Shown here piece by piece: positions 8,485-17,160 of a DNA stretch of 64,000 nt (its first letter is position 1; every line of letters begins with the position of its first letter). The DNA is from Burkholderia pseudomultivorans (GTDB lineage: Bacteria; Pseudomonadota; Gammaproteobacteria; Burkholderiales; Burkholderiaceae). The notes under the pieces were generated by a model. That model was not told where the DNA came from, did no database searches, and saw only the letters and a program-made list of their open reading frames with translations. The stretch spans positions 682,001 to 746,000 of the forward strand of contig NZ_CP013378.1 in the NCBI RefSeq assembly GCF_001718415.1, read 5' to 3'. Both the position numbers and the translations under genes were made by a program.

Positions 8485-9489
8485 TCAGTGCAGCGTCGCG
8501 AGATACGCGGCGAGATCGTCGGCATCGCGCGGCGCGAGCGCGATCGACGGCATCAGCGTCTGCGGCTTGAGCTGCTGCGCGTGCGCGATCCAGCGGCGCA
8601 GGTTGTCCGGCGTGTTGTCGAGCGTGCCGGCCGCGAGCAGCCGGCGCGACGCGAGATGCGTGAGGTCGGGGCCCGCAGCGCCGGCCGCATCGGTGCCGCG
8701 CACCGTATGGCACGCCGCGCAGCGCGCGCCGAACACATGCTGGCCGTGCCGCTCGGCCGCCGTGCCGGGCGGCGGCGCGGGCTGGCGCTGCGCGTCGAGC
8801 CATGCACGAAAGGCGGCGGGCGGCTCGGCGACGACTTCGAACGCCATGTGCGCATGCTGCGCGCCGCAGTACTGCGAGCATTGGCCGCGATAGACGCCCG
8901 GCCGGTCGGCCTGCAGCCACTGGCGGTTGGTCTGGCCGGGAATCGTCTGCGTCTTGCCGGCGAGTTGCGGCACCCAGAACGCGTGAATCACGTCGGCGCT
9001 CTTCAGTTCGACCGCGACGGGCTCGCCGGTCGGGATATGGATTTCGTTCGCGGTGACGAAGCCGTCGTCGCCCGGATAGCGGACCGCCCACCACCAGTCT
9101 TGCGCGGTCACGGCGACCGTCAGCGCGGGCGGGCGCGGCGGGTACGCGACCGCGCCGAGCACGCGCAGCATGTAGACGAGCGCGCCGAACAGCAGCACGG
9201 TCGATATCGCGCTGCCCACCGCGACGAAGCGCAGGCCGTCGCCATGACCGAGCGGCCGCGCGCGCCGGTGGAATAGCGCGAACGCGAGCAGGGCCGCGAT
9301 CACGACGCACACGCCCGTGCAGAGCGCGAGCAGCGCCCAGCCGAGCACGAACACCGGCTGCGCGGCGGGCCCGGCCGCATGCGCGACGTACGCGAGCGGC
9401 AGCGGCGCGCCCGCCGCCTGCGCGGCGGCCGGCACGAGCACGCACGCCGGCGCGACACGGCGCACGCTGAGGATAAGCGGGACCCGCAA
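8485..9489 (-). CDS. Cytochrome c oxidase subunit II with C-terminal cytochrome c domain (caa3 type)
   Basis: 334 residues from a TTG at 9489, chosen because AAGGAG lies 5 bp upstream and the next residues form a signal peptide; an in-frame ATG at 9636 would add 49 arginine-rich residues. Two membrane helices (about residues 45-70 and 85-105) precede a cupredoxin domain with CuA ligands in VIHAFWVP and CSQYCGAQHAHM. The usual CSE is CSQ here, so the Glu whose backbone carbonyl ligates CuA is Gln. The C-terminal about 90 residues are a cytochrome c with CAACH and a distal Met (LMPSIAL). This is the first gene of the operon, 13 bp before the fused subunit I+III gene. Confidence 0.88.
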   Translation of the reverse strand: MRVPLILSVRRVAPACVLVPAAAQAAGAPLPLAYVAHAAGPAAQPVFVLGWALLALCTGVCVVIAALLAFALFHRRARPLGHGDGLRFVAVGSAISTVLLFGALVYMLRVLGAVAYPPRPPALTVAVTAQDWWWAVRYPGDDGFVTANEIHIPTGEPVAVELKSADVIHAFWVPQLAGKTQTIPGQTNRQWLQADRPGVYRGQCSQYCGAQHAHMAFEVVAEPPAAFRAWLDAQRQPAPPPGTAAERHGQHVFGARCAACHTVRGTDAAGAAGPDLTHLASRRLLAAGTLDNTPDNLRRWIAHAQQLKPQTLMPSIALAPRDADDLAAYLATLH

Positions 9490-9774
9490 CACGACTCCTT
9501 GCCGATTCGGCGAAAGGACGACAACGACACGCGCCGCAGCAATTTCCGTGCGCGCAGGGCGCGAACCTGCGTGCTCCGCACGGAGCGCACGCGCCGCCTC
9601 GCGCGTTACAGCCCCGTTGTAATTTCGGGCGCGCATCGCTCGCGCGTGAACGGAACGCGCGCCCCGGCCGGCTGCGGCATGGCGCTTGCTACGGCGATCG
9701 CGTGGCGGCGCGCCGTCCGCGCACGACGAAGGCGGCGACAGGCGCGGCTGCCGTGCACATCGGGAGGACACCCC

Positions 9775-10758
9775 ATGAAGACCGTCGCGATCACCGGCGC
9801 GAGCGCCGGCGTCGGCCGTGCGACCGCCCACGCGTTCGCGCGGCGCGGTGCGGACGTCGCGCTGCTCGCGCGCGATCCGGGCGCGCTGGACGACACCGCG
9901 AGCGAAGTGCGCGCGTACGGCGTGCGCGCGCTGCCGATCGCCGTCGATGTCGCCGATGCGGCCGCACTCGACGCGGCGGCCTCGCGGATCGAAACCGAAC
10001 TCGGCCCGCTCGACGTGTGGGTCAACAATGCGATGGCGACCGTGTTCGCGCCGTTCGACGAGATCTCGCCGGAAGACTTCGCGCGGGTGACCGAAGTGAC
10101 CTATCTCGGCTGCGTCTACGGCACGCGCGCGGCGCTCGCGCGGATGTCCGCGCGCAATCGCGGCACGATCGTGCAGGTCGGCTCGGCGCTCGCGTATCGA
10201 TCGATTCCGTTGCAGGCGCCTTACTGCGGCGCGAAGCATGCGATCCGCGGCTTCACCGACGCGCTGCGCTGCGAGCTGCTGCATGCGCACAGCCGCGTGC
10301 ACGTGACGATGGTGCAGCTGCCTGCGATCGACACGCCGCAGTTCGACTGGGCCGAATCGATGCTGCCGCGCGAGCCGCGGCCGGTCGCACCGGTCTACGC
10401 GCCGGAAGTCGCGGCCGACGCGATCGTGCGGGCCGCACGTCATCCGACCCGCGAGCGCTGGGTCGGCTGGTCGTCGCTGGCCGCGATCGTCGCGAACGGA
10501 ATCGCGCCGGGCTGCTTCGATCGCTATCTCGCGCAGACGGCCGTGCGCGCCCAGCAGCGCGCCGAGCCGGCCGGCCCGCGCGCGTCGAACCTGTGGGAAA
10601 GCGTACCGGGCCGGCATGCGACGCGCGGTGCGTTCGGCGACGAAGCGCACCGCACCGGCGCGACGGCGAGCCTCGGCGCCACGCGCGCGCTGGCGCTCGG
10701 CGCGATCGTCGCGGTATGTGCGGCCGGCGTCGCCGTCGCGCGGCGGCTGGGCCGGTGA
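9775..10758 (+). CDS. Short-chain dehydrogenase/reductase with C-terminal membrane anchor
   Basis: 327 residues. An N-terminal Rossmann NAD(P) motif (TGASAGVGRATAHAFA), the structural NNA motif, the catalytic Ser (VGSALAYRS) and YCGAK (Tyr/Lys pair) are all visible. After about residue 250 there is an extension ending in a hydrophobic stretch (ALALGAIVAVCAAGVAVARR) that may tether it to the membrane. GGGAGG precedes the ATG. The stop overlaps a GTG (10755) of the following GH15 gene, so the two are probably co-translated. The substrate is not evident; the family includes many uncharacterised stress-related enzymes. Confidence 0.85.
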   Translation: MKTVAITGASAGVGRATAHAFARRGADVALLARDPGALDDTASEVRAYGVRALPIAVDVADAAALDAAASRIETELGPLDVWVNNAMATVFAPFDEISPEDFARVTEVTYLGCVYGTRAALARMSARNRGTIVQVGSALAYRSIPLQAPYCGAKHAIRGFTDALRCELLHAHSRVHVTMVQLPAIDTPQFDWAESMLPREPRPVAPVYAPEVAADAIVRAARHPTRERWVGWSSLAAIVANGIAPGCFDRYLAQTAVRAQQRAEPAGPRASNLWESVPGRHATRGAFGDEAHRTGATASLGATRALALGAIVAVCAAGVAVARRLGR

Positions 10759-10763
10759 GCGCG

Positions 10764-12542
10764 ATGCGGATCGAGGACTACGCACTGATCGGCGACGGCC
10801 GCAGCGCCGCGCTCGTCGCGCGCGACGGCAGCATCGACTGGCTGTGCTGGCCGGACTTCGACTCGCCGCCCTGCTTCGCGGCGCTGGTCGGCACGCCCGA
10901 CAACGGCCGCTTCCGGATCGCGCCGCGCGGGCCGGGCGTGCGTGCGACGCGGCGCTACCTGCCCGGCACCGCGATCCTCGAAACGACCTTCGATACGCCA
11001 TCGGGACGCATCGTGCTCAGCGACTGGATGAGCTGGGCCGCGCCCGAGCCGTGCCTGATCCGCAGCGTGCGCGGCGAGCGCGGGACGGTCGATCTCGACG
11101 TCGATCTCGGCGTGCGCTTCGACTACGGCCGCGCGCTGCCGTGGTGCCGCCGCTTCGGACGACGCTGGCGGATGATGACGGGCGGCGACGCGATGTGGCT
11201 CGACACCGATGCGCCGCTGGAGGTCGAAAGCGACCGGCTGGTCGGCACGCCGCGCATCGCGGCTGGCGAGCGGCTCGACTTCTGCATCGGTTATGCGCGC
11301 TCCTACGACCGTGCGCCGCCGCTGCCCGACGCGTATGCGTCGCTGCGCGACACGCATGCGTTCTGGCGCGCCTGGGTCGCGCGCAACACGGCCGACGGGC
11401 CGCACCGCGACGCGATCGAGCGCGCGCTGATCACGGTGAAGCTGTTGTCGAGCGTGCGTACCGGCGGGATCGTCGCGGCGCCGACGAGCTCGTTGCCGGA
11501 GCGCTTCGGCGGCGCCCGCAACTGGGACTACCGGTTCTGCTGGCTGCGCGACGCGAGCTTCACGCTGCGTGCGCTGGTGCGCTGCGGCTATCGCGACGAG
11601 GCCGCGCGCTGGCGCGACTGGCTGGTGCGCGCGATCGCCGATCATCCGTCGCAGCTGCAGGTGCTGTACGCGGCCGACGGCGGCCGCCGCGCGGACGAAT
11701 GGACGGCCGATCACCTGGCCGGCTACGAAGGCGCGCGGCCGGTCCGGTTCGGCAACGCGGCGGCCGAGCAGCAGCAGCTCGACGTGTATGGCGAAGTGCT
11801 CGGCGCGCTGTACCAGGCGCGCCGTCACGGCCTTGCGCCCGACGACAATGCGTGGACGCTCGAGCGGCGCCTGCTCGAACACCTCGCGACGATCTGGCGC
11901 GAGCCGGACGAGGGTATCTGGGAAGTGCGCAGCGGCCGGCAGTCGTTTACGTCGTCGAAGGTGATGGTGTGGGCCGCCGTCGAGAGCGCGTACCGTTCCG
12001 CGCGCGCGTTCGGCCATCGCGCGCCGCTCGACGTGTGGCGGCGCTGGGCCGACGCGATTCGCGCGGACGTGCTCGCGCACGGCTACGACGCGCGGCTCGG
12101 CCGCTTCGTCGACCGCTTCGGCGGCGACGGGCTCGACGCGAGCCTGCTGCTGATCCCGCTGACCGGGCTGCTCGATGCGCGCGATCCGCGCGTCGCGGCA
12201 ACCGTCGCCGCGATCGAGCGCGAACTGGTCGAAGGCGACCTGCTGTTCCGCTATCGGCCGCCGCGCTTTGCCGACGGCTGCGAGGGCGAGGAGGGCGCGT
12301 TCGTCGCGGCCGGCTTCTGGCTCGTGCAGGTCTACCGGATGCAGCATCGCGAGCGCGACGCGCACGCGCTGTTCGACCGGCTGCTCGGGCTGCGCAACGA
12401 TGTCGGGCTGCTGGCCGAGGAGTACGACGTGCATGCGCGGCGCATGTGCGGCAATTTCCCGTTCACGCTCGGGCAGGTCGGACTCATCAATGCGGCGCTC
12501 GCGCTGCACGGAAACGGGCGCGACGACGTCGACATCGACTGA
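10764..12542 (+). CDS. GH15-family glycoside hydrolase (glucoamylase/trehalase-like)
   Basis: 592 residues. The N-terminal beta-sandwich starts with the family hallmark IEDYALIGDGRSAALVARDG and WLCWPDFDSP. The (alpha/alpha)6 catalytic domain has NWDYRFCWLRDASFTL (about 253-268) and ends with LLAEEYDVHARRMCGNFPFT, which supplies the likely catalytic base. Length matches bacterial cytoplasmic GH15 proteins acting on trehalose or glucosides. No signal peptide. A GTG at 10755 overlapping the SDR stop codon is an alternative start, three codons longer. The coupling to the SDR suggests one transcript. Confidence 0.88.
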   Translation: MRIEDYALIGDGRSAALVARDGSIDWLCWPDFDSPPCFAALVGTPDNGRFRIAPRGPGVRATRRYLPGTAILETTFDTPSGRIVLSDWMSWAAPEPCLIRSVRGERGTVDLDVDLGVRFDYGRALPWCRRFGRRWRMMTGGDAMWLDTDAPLEVESDRLVGTPRIAAGERLDFCIGYARSYDRAPPLPDAYASLRDTHAFWRAWVARNTADGPHRDAIERALITVKLLSSVRTGGIVAAPTSSLPERFGGARNWDYRFCWLRDASFTLRALVRCGYRDEAARWRDWLVRAIADHPSQLQVLYAADGGRRADEWTADHLAGYEGARPVRFGNAAAEQQQLDVYGEVLGALYQARRHGLAPDDNAWTLERRLLEHLATIWREPDEGIWEVRSGRQSFTSSKVMVWAAVESAYRSARAFGHRAPLDVWRRWADAIRADVLAHGYDARLGRFVDRFGGDGLDASLLLIPLTGLLDARDPRVAATVAAIERELVEGDLLFRYRPPRFADGCEGEEGAFVAAGFWLVQVYRMQHRERDAHALFDRLLGLRNDVGLLAEEYDVHARRMCGNFPFTLGQVGLINAALALHGNGRDDVDID

Positions 12543-12563
12543 CGTTGCGCGCCCGCGCGCGTG

Positions 12564-14381
12564 TCACGAATCGGACTTGCCGCGATGCTCGCCGTTGCCC
12601 GGCAATACGGCCGACAGCACCTGTCGCGCGGTCTCGACGATCACGTTGTGCTCGCGCGCATCGCCCTTCATCAGCATCTGCGCGAAATGCCTGGCCTGCT
12701 GCAGCGTCACGTGCGGCGGCAGCGGCGGCACCTCGGGATCGGTCTTCACCTCCAGCACGACCGGCCGGTCGGCGGCGAGCGCCTGGTCCCACGCGGTGCC
12801 GAGCTGCGACGCATCGTCGACGTAGATGCCCTGCAGGCCGAGCAGCGTCGCGAAGCGGTGGTACGGCACGTTCGGGATCTGCTGCGACGCGTCGAACTTC
12901 GGGTCGCCTTCCATCACGCGCTGCTCCCACGTGACCTGGTTCAGGTCCTCGTTGTTCAGCACCATGCAGATCCAGCGCGGATTGGTCCACTGCCGCCAGT
13001 ACTTGGCGACCGTGATCAGCTCGGCCATGTTGTTCATCTGCATCGCGCCGTCGCCGACCATCGCGATCACCGGCCGCACCGGATGCGCGAACTTCGCCGC
13101 GATCGCATACGGCACCGCGGCGCCCATCGACGCGAGCCCGCCCGACAGCGACGCCATCATCCCGCGCCGCATCATCAGGTCGCGCGCGAACCAGTTCGCG
13201 CACGAGCCGGAGTCGCTGGTCAGGATCACGTCGTCGGGCAGGCGCGGCGACAGCTCGGTAAACACGCGCTGCGGATTCACGCCGCGCCCCGGGCTCGCCT
13301 TCGCGGCCGCGCGTTCGGCGAGCGTGTCGCGCCACGCCGTGTTCCAGCGCGCGATCCGCTCGCGCCATGCGGGGTCGGGGCGTTCGTTCAGCAGCGGCAG
13401 CAGCGCGCGCAAGGTCTCCGCGCTGTCGCCGACCAGATTGACTTCCATCGGATAGCGCAGGCTCAGCATGTCGGCCTTCAGGTCGATCTGCACGCCGCGC
13501 GCCTGGCCCTCCTTCGGCAGGAATTCCGAATACGGGAACCCCGAGCCGACGACCAGCAGCGTGTCGCATTCGGTCATCAGCTCGTAGCTCGGCTTCGTGC
13601 CGAGCAGGCCGATCGGGCCCGTGACCCACGGCAGGTCGTCGGGCAGCGCGGCCTTGCCGAGCAGCGCCTTCGCGGCGCCCGCGCCGAGCCGGTCGGCCAC
13701 CGCGATCACCTCGTCGGTGGCGCCGAGCGCGCCCGCGCCGACCAGCAGCGCGACTTTCGAGCCCGCATTGAGCACGTCGGCCGCGCGCCGCAGGTCGTCG
13801 GCATAGGGCACCACCTTCGGCGCCGTGTAGCCGATGCCCGAATGCAGGGTGCCGTGCGCGCGTTTCGGCGGCGCGTAGTCGAGTTCCTGCAGGTCGTTCG
13901 GCAGCACCAGCGCCGTCACCGTGCGCGCGCCGAGCGCGGTGCGCACCGCGCGATCGACGAGGTGCCGCACCTGGCCCGGCACCGTCGCCATCTGCACGAA
14001 CGCGCCCGCGACGTCCTTGTACAGCGCGGCGAGATCGACTTCCTGCTGGTAGTGGCCGCCGAGCGCCGCACGCGCCTGCTGGCCGACGATCGCGAGCACC
14101 GGCATGTGGTCGAGCCGCGCGTCGTACAGGCCCGTCACCAGATGCGAGGCGCCGGGGCCGGAGGTCGCGACGCACACGCCGAGCTCGCCTGTAAATTTTG
14201 CATGCGCGGATGCCATGAAGGCCGCCATCTCCTCGTGGCGCGCCTGGATGAATTCGATCCTGCCCTCGGCGCGCGCCAGCGCGCCGAAGAAGCCGTTGAT
14301 GCCGTCGCCCGGGTAGCCGTACAGGCGGCGCACGCCCCAGTCGTACAGCCGTTCGACGATGAAATCCGCCACTGTCGCCAT
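12564..14381 (-). CDS. Thiamine-pyrophosphate enzyme (pyruvate oxidase/acetolactate synthase-like)
   Basis: 605 residues with all three TPP-enzyme domains. The PYR domain has the cofactor-activating Glu in RHEEMAAFMA (about residue 50). A middle domain follows, then the PP domain with GDGAMQMNN...LNNEDLNQVTWE as TPP/Mg site. Similarity to PoxB-type pyruvate oxidases and acetolactate-synthase-like proteins is clear, but the exact substrate cannot be read from the sequence. AAGGAG precedes the ATG at 14381. It is convergent with the GH15 gene and divergent from an enolase-superfamily gene; the 162-bp divergent region carries a perfect 14-bp inverted repeat. Confidence 0.85.
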   Translation of the reverse strand: MATVADFIVERLYDWGVRRLYGYPGDGINGFFGALARAEGRIEFIQARHEEMAAFMASAHAKFTGELGVCVATSGPGASHLVTGLYDARLDHMPVLAIVGQQARAALGGHYQQEVDLAALYKDVAGAFVQMATVPGQVRHLVDRAVRTALGARTVTALVLPNDLQELDYAPPKRAHGTLHSGIGYTAPKVVPYADDLRRAADVLNAGSKVALLVGAGALGATDEVIAVADRLGAGAAKALLGKAALPDDLPWVTGPIGLLGTKPSYELMTECDTLLVVGSGFPYSEFLPKEGQARGVQIDLKADMLSLRYPMEVNLVGDSAETLRALLPLLNERPDPAWRERIARWNTAWRDTLAERAAAKASPGRGVNPQRVFTELSPRLPDDVILTSDSGSCANWFARDLMMRRGMMASLSGGLASMGAAVPYAIAAKFAHPVRPVIAMVGDGAMQMNNMAELITVAKYWRQWTNPRWICMVLNNEDLNQVTWEQRVMEGDPKFDASQQIPNVPYHRFATLLGLQGIYVDDASQLGTAWDQALAADRPVVLEVKTDPEVPPLPPHVTLQQARHFAQMLMKGDAREHNVIVETARQVLSAVLPGNGEHRGKSDS

Positions 14382-14452
14382 GCCGTTTCTCCTTGGTTCG
14401 GGATGAGCCGCGCCCGGCCTGCGGTTGCGCGCGGCGATGCGAGCCGAAGGAC

Positions 14453-14494
14453 GCAACGCGCGTGCCGCGCGCCATCGCCGGGCACGCGCGTTGC
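14453..14494. repeat. Perfect 14-bp inverted repeat in a divergent promoter region
   Basis: GCAACGCGCGTGCC (14453-14466) and its exact reverse complement (14481-14494), separated by 14 bases, lie between the divergent TPP-enzyme and enolase-superfamily genes. There is no T-run on either side, so it is not an obvious terminator. It may be a regulator site or part of a 5' leader hairpin. Confidence 0.6.
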
Positions 14495-14543
14495 ATGCCC
14501 GCGCTGCATGCCGGATGACGGCCCATCTTCCCGGAGTACCGCG

Positions 14544-15644
14544 ATGGCGCTTTCCGCCGCCCCGGCGATCGGCGACGTGCGCGCCCGCGCGTACCGCGTG
14601 CCGACCGATCGTCCCGAAGCCGACGGCACGCTCGCGTGGACCGCGACGACGATCGTCGTCGTCGAGATCGACGCGGGGCCCGTGACGGGGCTCGGCTATA
14701 CGTACACCGACGCCTGCGCCGCGCCGCTCGCGCGCACACTGCTGGCCGACGCGGTGCGCGGCCGCCCGCTCGTCGATATTCCCGCCGCCGTCGACGCGAT
14801 GTGGCGCGCGGTGCGCAATCTCGGGCGCGGCGGCATCGCGGCGACCGCGATCTCGGCGCTCGACGTCGCGCTGTGGGACGCGAAGGCGAAGCTCGCCGGC
14901 GTGCCGCTCGCGAGCCTGCTCGGCCGCCGGCGCGAACGCGTGCCGGTATACGGCAGCGGCGGCTTCACGACCTACGACGCGGGCACGCTCGCCGCGCAGC
15001 TCGACGGCTGGCGCAGCGAGGGCGTCGGCGCCTGCAAGATCAAGATCGGCGCGCAGGACGCGCGCGACCCCGCGCGGCTGCGCGTCGCGCGCGACGCGCT
15101 CGGCGCCGAGGTCGACCTGTTCGTCGATGCGAACGGCGCCTATGCGCCGCGCACCGCGCTCGCGTTCGCCGACATGGCCGCCGCGTTCGGGATCCGCTGG
15201 TTCGAGGAGCCGGTCAGCAGCGACGACGTTGCCGGCCTGCGCTTCGTGCGCGAACGCGTCGATCCGCGCATCGACGTCGCGGCCGGCGAGTACGCGTATG
15301 CGCCCGACGATTTCCGGCGTCTGCTGGAGGCCGGCGCGATCGACGTGCTGCAGGCCGACGCGACGCGCTGCGGCGGCGTCAGCGGCTTTCTCGCGGCGGC
15401 CGCGCTGGCCGATGCGCATCACGTCGACCTGTCCGCGCATTGCGCGCCCGCGCTGCACCGGCAGGTCGGCTGCGCCGCGCCGCGCCTGCGCCATGTCGAA
15501 TGGTTTCACGACCATGTGCGCATCGAGCGGATGCTGTTCGACGGCGCGCCGTTCCTGCACGACGGCGCACTCGAGATCGATGCCGCGCGCGCGGGGCTCG
15601 GCCTCGAATTCAGGGCCGCCGATGCGGCCGATTACGCGATCTGA
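14544..15644 (+). CDS. Enolase-superfamily enzyme (mandelate racemase/muconate lactonizing type)
   Basis: 366 residues. After the capping domain, the barrel carries the KxK acid/base motif (ACKIKIGAQ), the metal ligands in FVDANGAY, WFEEPV and AAGEYAY, and a possible catalytic His in LSAHCAP. This is the mandelate-racemase subgroup, which abstracts a proton alpha to a carboxylate, often of sugar acids. The substrate is unknown. The start has GGAG about 9 bp upstream. The next gene follows after 17 bp, and the run to 18820 looks like one operon, so it may process an acid related to the product of the GMC dehydrogenase. Confidence 0.85.
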   Translation: MALSAAPAIGDVRARAYRVPTDRPEADGTLAWTATTIVVVEIDAGPVTGLGYTYTDACAAPLARTLLADAVRGRPLVDIPAAVDAMWRAVRNLGRGGIAATAISALDVALWDAKAKLAGVPLASLLGRRRERVPVYGSGGFTTYDAGTLAAQLDGWRSEGVGACKIKIGAQDARDPARLRVARDALGAEVDLFVDANGAYAPRTALAFADMAAAFGIRWFEEPVSSDDVAGLRFVRERVDPRIDVAAGEYAYAPDDFRRLLEAGAIDVLQADATRCGGVSGFLAAAALADAHHVDLSAHCAPALHRQVGCAAPRLRHVEWFHDHVRIERMLFDGAPFLHDGALEIDAARAGLGLEFRAADAADYAI

Positions 15645-15661
15645 GCGAACCAGGAGGAACG

Positions 15662-16516
15662 ATGCGACTTGCCCGACACCGCGCGAGCGACCGCGACGAG
15701 CGCCTGCTGCTCGACGCCGCGCGGCTGCTGAACCGCAGCGCGCTGCTGCTGGCCGGCTCGGTGCTGGCCGACAGCGGCGTCGAGCACTACCGCGGCACCT
15801 TTCACAATCGCGCGATGATCGCGCCGCTGGTGATGTCGACGCTGTCGGTGATCGCGAGCGTGCACGGTCATGCGGACGATACGCCCGCACGCCATCGGCT
15901 GCGCGACGCGGTGCACGTCGCGTCGGCGGCGGCCGGCGTCGCCGGGTCCGCGTTCCATCTGTACAACGTGACGAAGCGCCCGGGCGGCTTCAGCTGGCAC
16001 AACCTGTTCTACGGCGCACCGCTCGGGGCACCGTTCGCGCTGCTGCTGTCGGGCGCGCTCGGCGCAGCGGGCGAGCGCGTGCGTGCCTGCCCCGGCGACG
16101 CGCCGACGCTGGCCGGGCTGCCGGCCGGCCGCGCGCTGGCCGCGCTGGTCGCGGCAGGGCTGGTGGGCACGCTCGGCGAAGTGGGGCTGCTGCATTTTCG
16201 CGGCGCGTTCCAGCATCGCGCGATGTTCGCGCCGCTCGTCGTGCCGCCGGTTGCCGCGCTGGCGGCCGCGCAGATTGCGCTGTCGCGACCGCGCGGCGAG
16301 CGCCGTTTCTGCCGGATCTGGATGCGCGCGACGACGCTGCTCGGGCTGGTCGGCGTCGCGTTCCACGCGCGCGGCGTCGCGCGCCAGATGGGCGGCTGGC
16401 GCAACTGGTCGCAGAACCTGCTGTCGGGGCCGCCGCTGCCCGCGCCGCCGGCGTTTACCGCGCTCGCGATCGCCGGGCTGGCCGCGACCGCGCTGGCCGA
16501 GCGGGAGGCGCGATGA
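15662..16516 (+). CDS. Membrane protein made of two internal repeats, unknown function
   Basis: 284 residues with about six hydrophobic segments. The protein is an internal duplication: residues about 36-132 and 167-272 share HYRGTFHNRAMIAPLV versus HFRGAFQHRAMFAPLV, then SAFHLYNVTKRPGGF versus VAFHARGVARQMGGW, then NLFYGAPLGAPFA versus NLLSGPPLPAPPA. The conserved His and Arg in each half may bind a ligand or cofactor. I do not recognise a named family. AGGAGG precedes the ATG. The stop overlaps the next ATG (ATGA, 16513-16516), so it is tightly linked to the gluconate-dehydrogenase-like small subunit and may anchor that enzyme. Confidence 0.75.
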   Translation: MRLARHRASDRDERLLLDAARLLNRSALLLAGSVLADSGVEHYRGTFHNRAMIAPLVMSTLSVIASVHGHADDTPARHRLRDAVHVASAAAGVAGSAFHLYNVTKRPGGFSWHNLFYGAPLGAPFALLLSGALGAAGERVRACPGDAPTLAGLPAGRALAALVAAGLVGTLGEVGLLHFRGAFQHRAMFAPLVVPPVAALAAAQIALSRPRGERRFCRIWMRATTLLGLVGVAFHARGVARQMGGWRNWSQNLLSGPPLPAPPAFTALAIAGLAATALAEREAR

Positions 16517-17160
16517 ACGGTGCGAACGACAAGCCGGTCGCGCTGCCGCGCTATGCGGGCTACGACGTGCTCGCGAAACGCGACACGCCGTCGTGGAACG
16601 ACGCCACGCGTCGCGCGATCGACGCGCGGCTGAAGGTCGCGGCGACCGCGCCGCGCCATCTCGACGTCGAACGCTTTGCGACGCTCGGCGCGCTGTGTGC
16701 GCGCATCGTGCCGTCGGGCGGCGCCGGCGCGGTGCCGACCGCCGCGCTGCTCGACGCGCGGCTCGCCGCGAACGAAGGCGACGGCTTTCGCGACGCGCGC
16801 CTGCCGCCGCTGCGCGACGCGTGGCGCATCGGCCTCGCCGCACTCGACGCGATGGCGCAGCGCGCGCACGGCCGCCCGTTCGCGTCGCTCGAGGCCGGCG
16901 CCGCCGATACGCTGCTGCACACCGTCCAGCACGGCGAGATCGCCGAGGCGGACCGCCGCGACTGGGCCGGCATGGACCCGCGGGTCTTTTTCGCGAAGCG
17001 CGTGCTGATGGATCTGTGCGGCGCGTACTACAGCCATCCGTACGCGTGGAACGAGATCGGTTTCGGCGGCCCGGCGAGTCCGCGCGGCTACGTGCGGATG
17101 GACTTCAACCGGCGCGACCCGTGGGAAGCGCGCGTGGAGGGCGACGACGATGGCCGCTGA
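16513..17160 (+). CDS. Gluconate 2-dehydrogenase subunit 3-like protein
   Basis: 215 residues matching the small (gamma) subunit type of membrane FAD dehydrogenases: FATLGALCARIVPSG near residue 55, a helical middle, and a C-terminus with FFAKRVLMDLCGAYYSHPYAWNEIGFGGPASPRGY. Unlike many relatives it shows no Tat or Sec signal at the N-terminus. It overlaps the upstream membrane protein by 4 bp and the GMC flavoprotein by 11 bp, so the three are co-translated and probably form one complex. Confidence 0.82.
   Translation: MNGANDKPVALPRYAGYDVLAKRDTPSWNDATRRAIDARLKVAATAPRHLDVERFATLGALCARIVPSGGAGAVPTAALLDARLAANEGDGFRDARLPPLRDAWRIGLAALDAMAQRAHGRPFASLEAGAADTLLHTVQHGEIAEADRRDWAGMDPRVFFAKRVLMDLCGAYYSHPYAWNEIGFGGPASPRGYVRMDFNRRDPWEARVEGDDDGR

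Noticed and set aside
5565..8570. A 1001-codon plus-strand open frame across the oxidase operon
   Set aside because: Arginine- and histidine-rich low-complexity product without motifs; the minus strand encodes clear oxidase subunits here.
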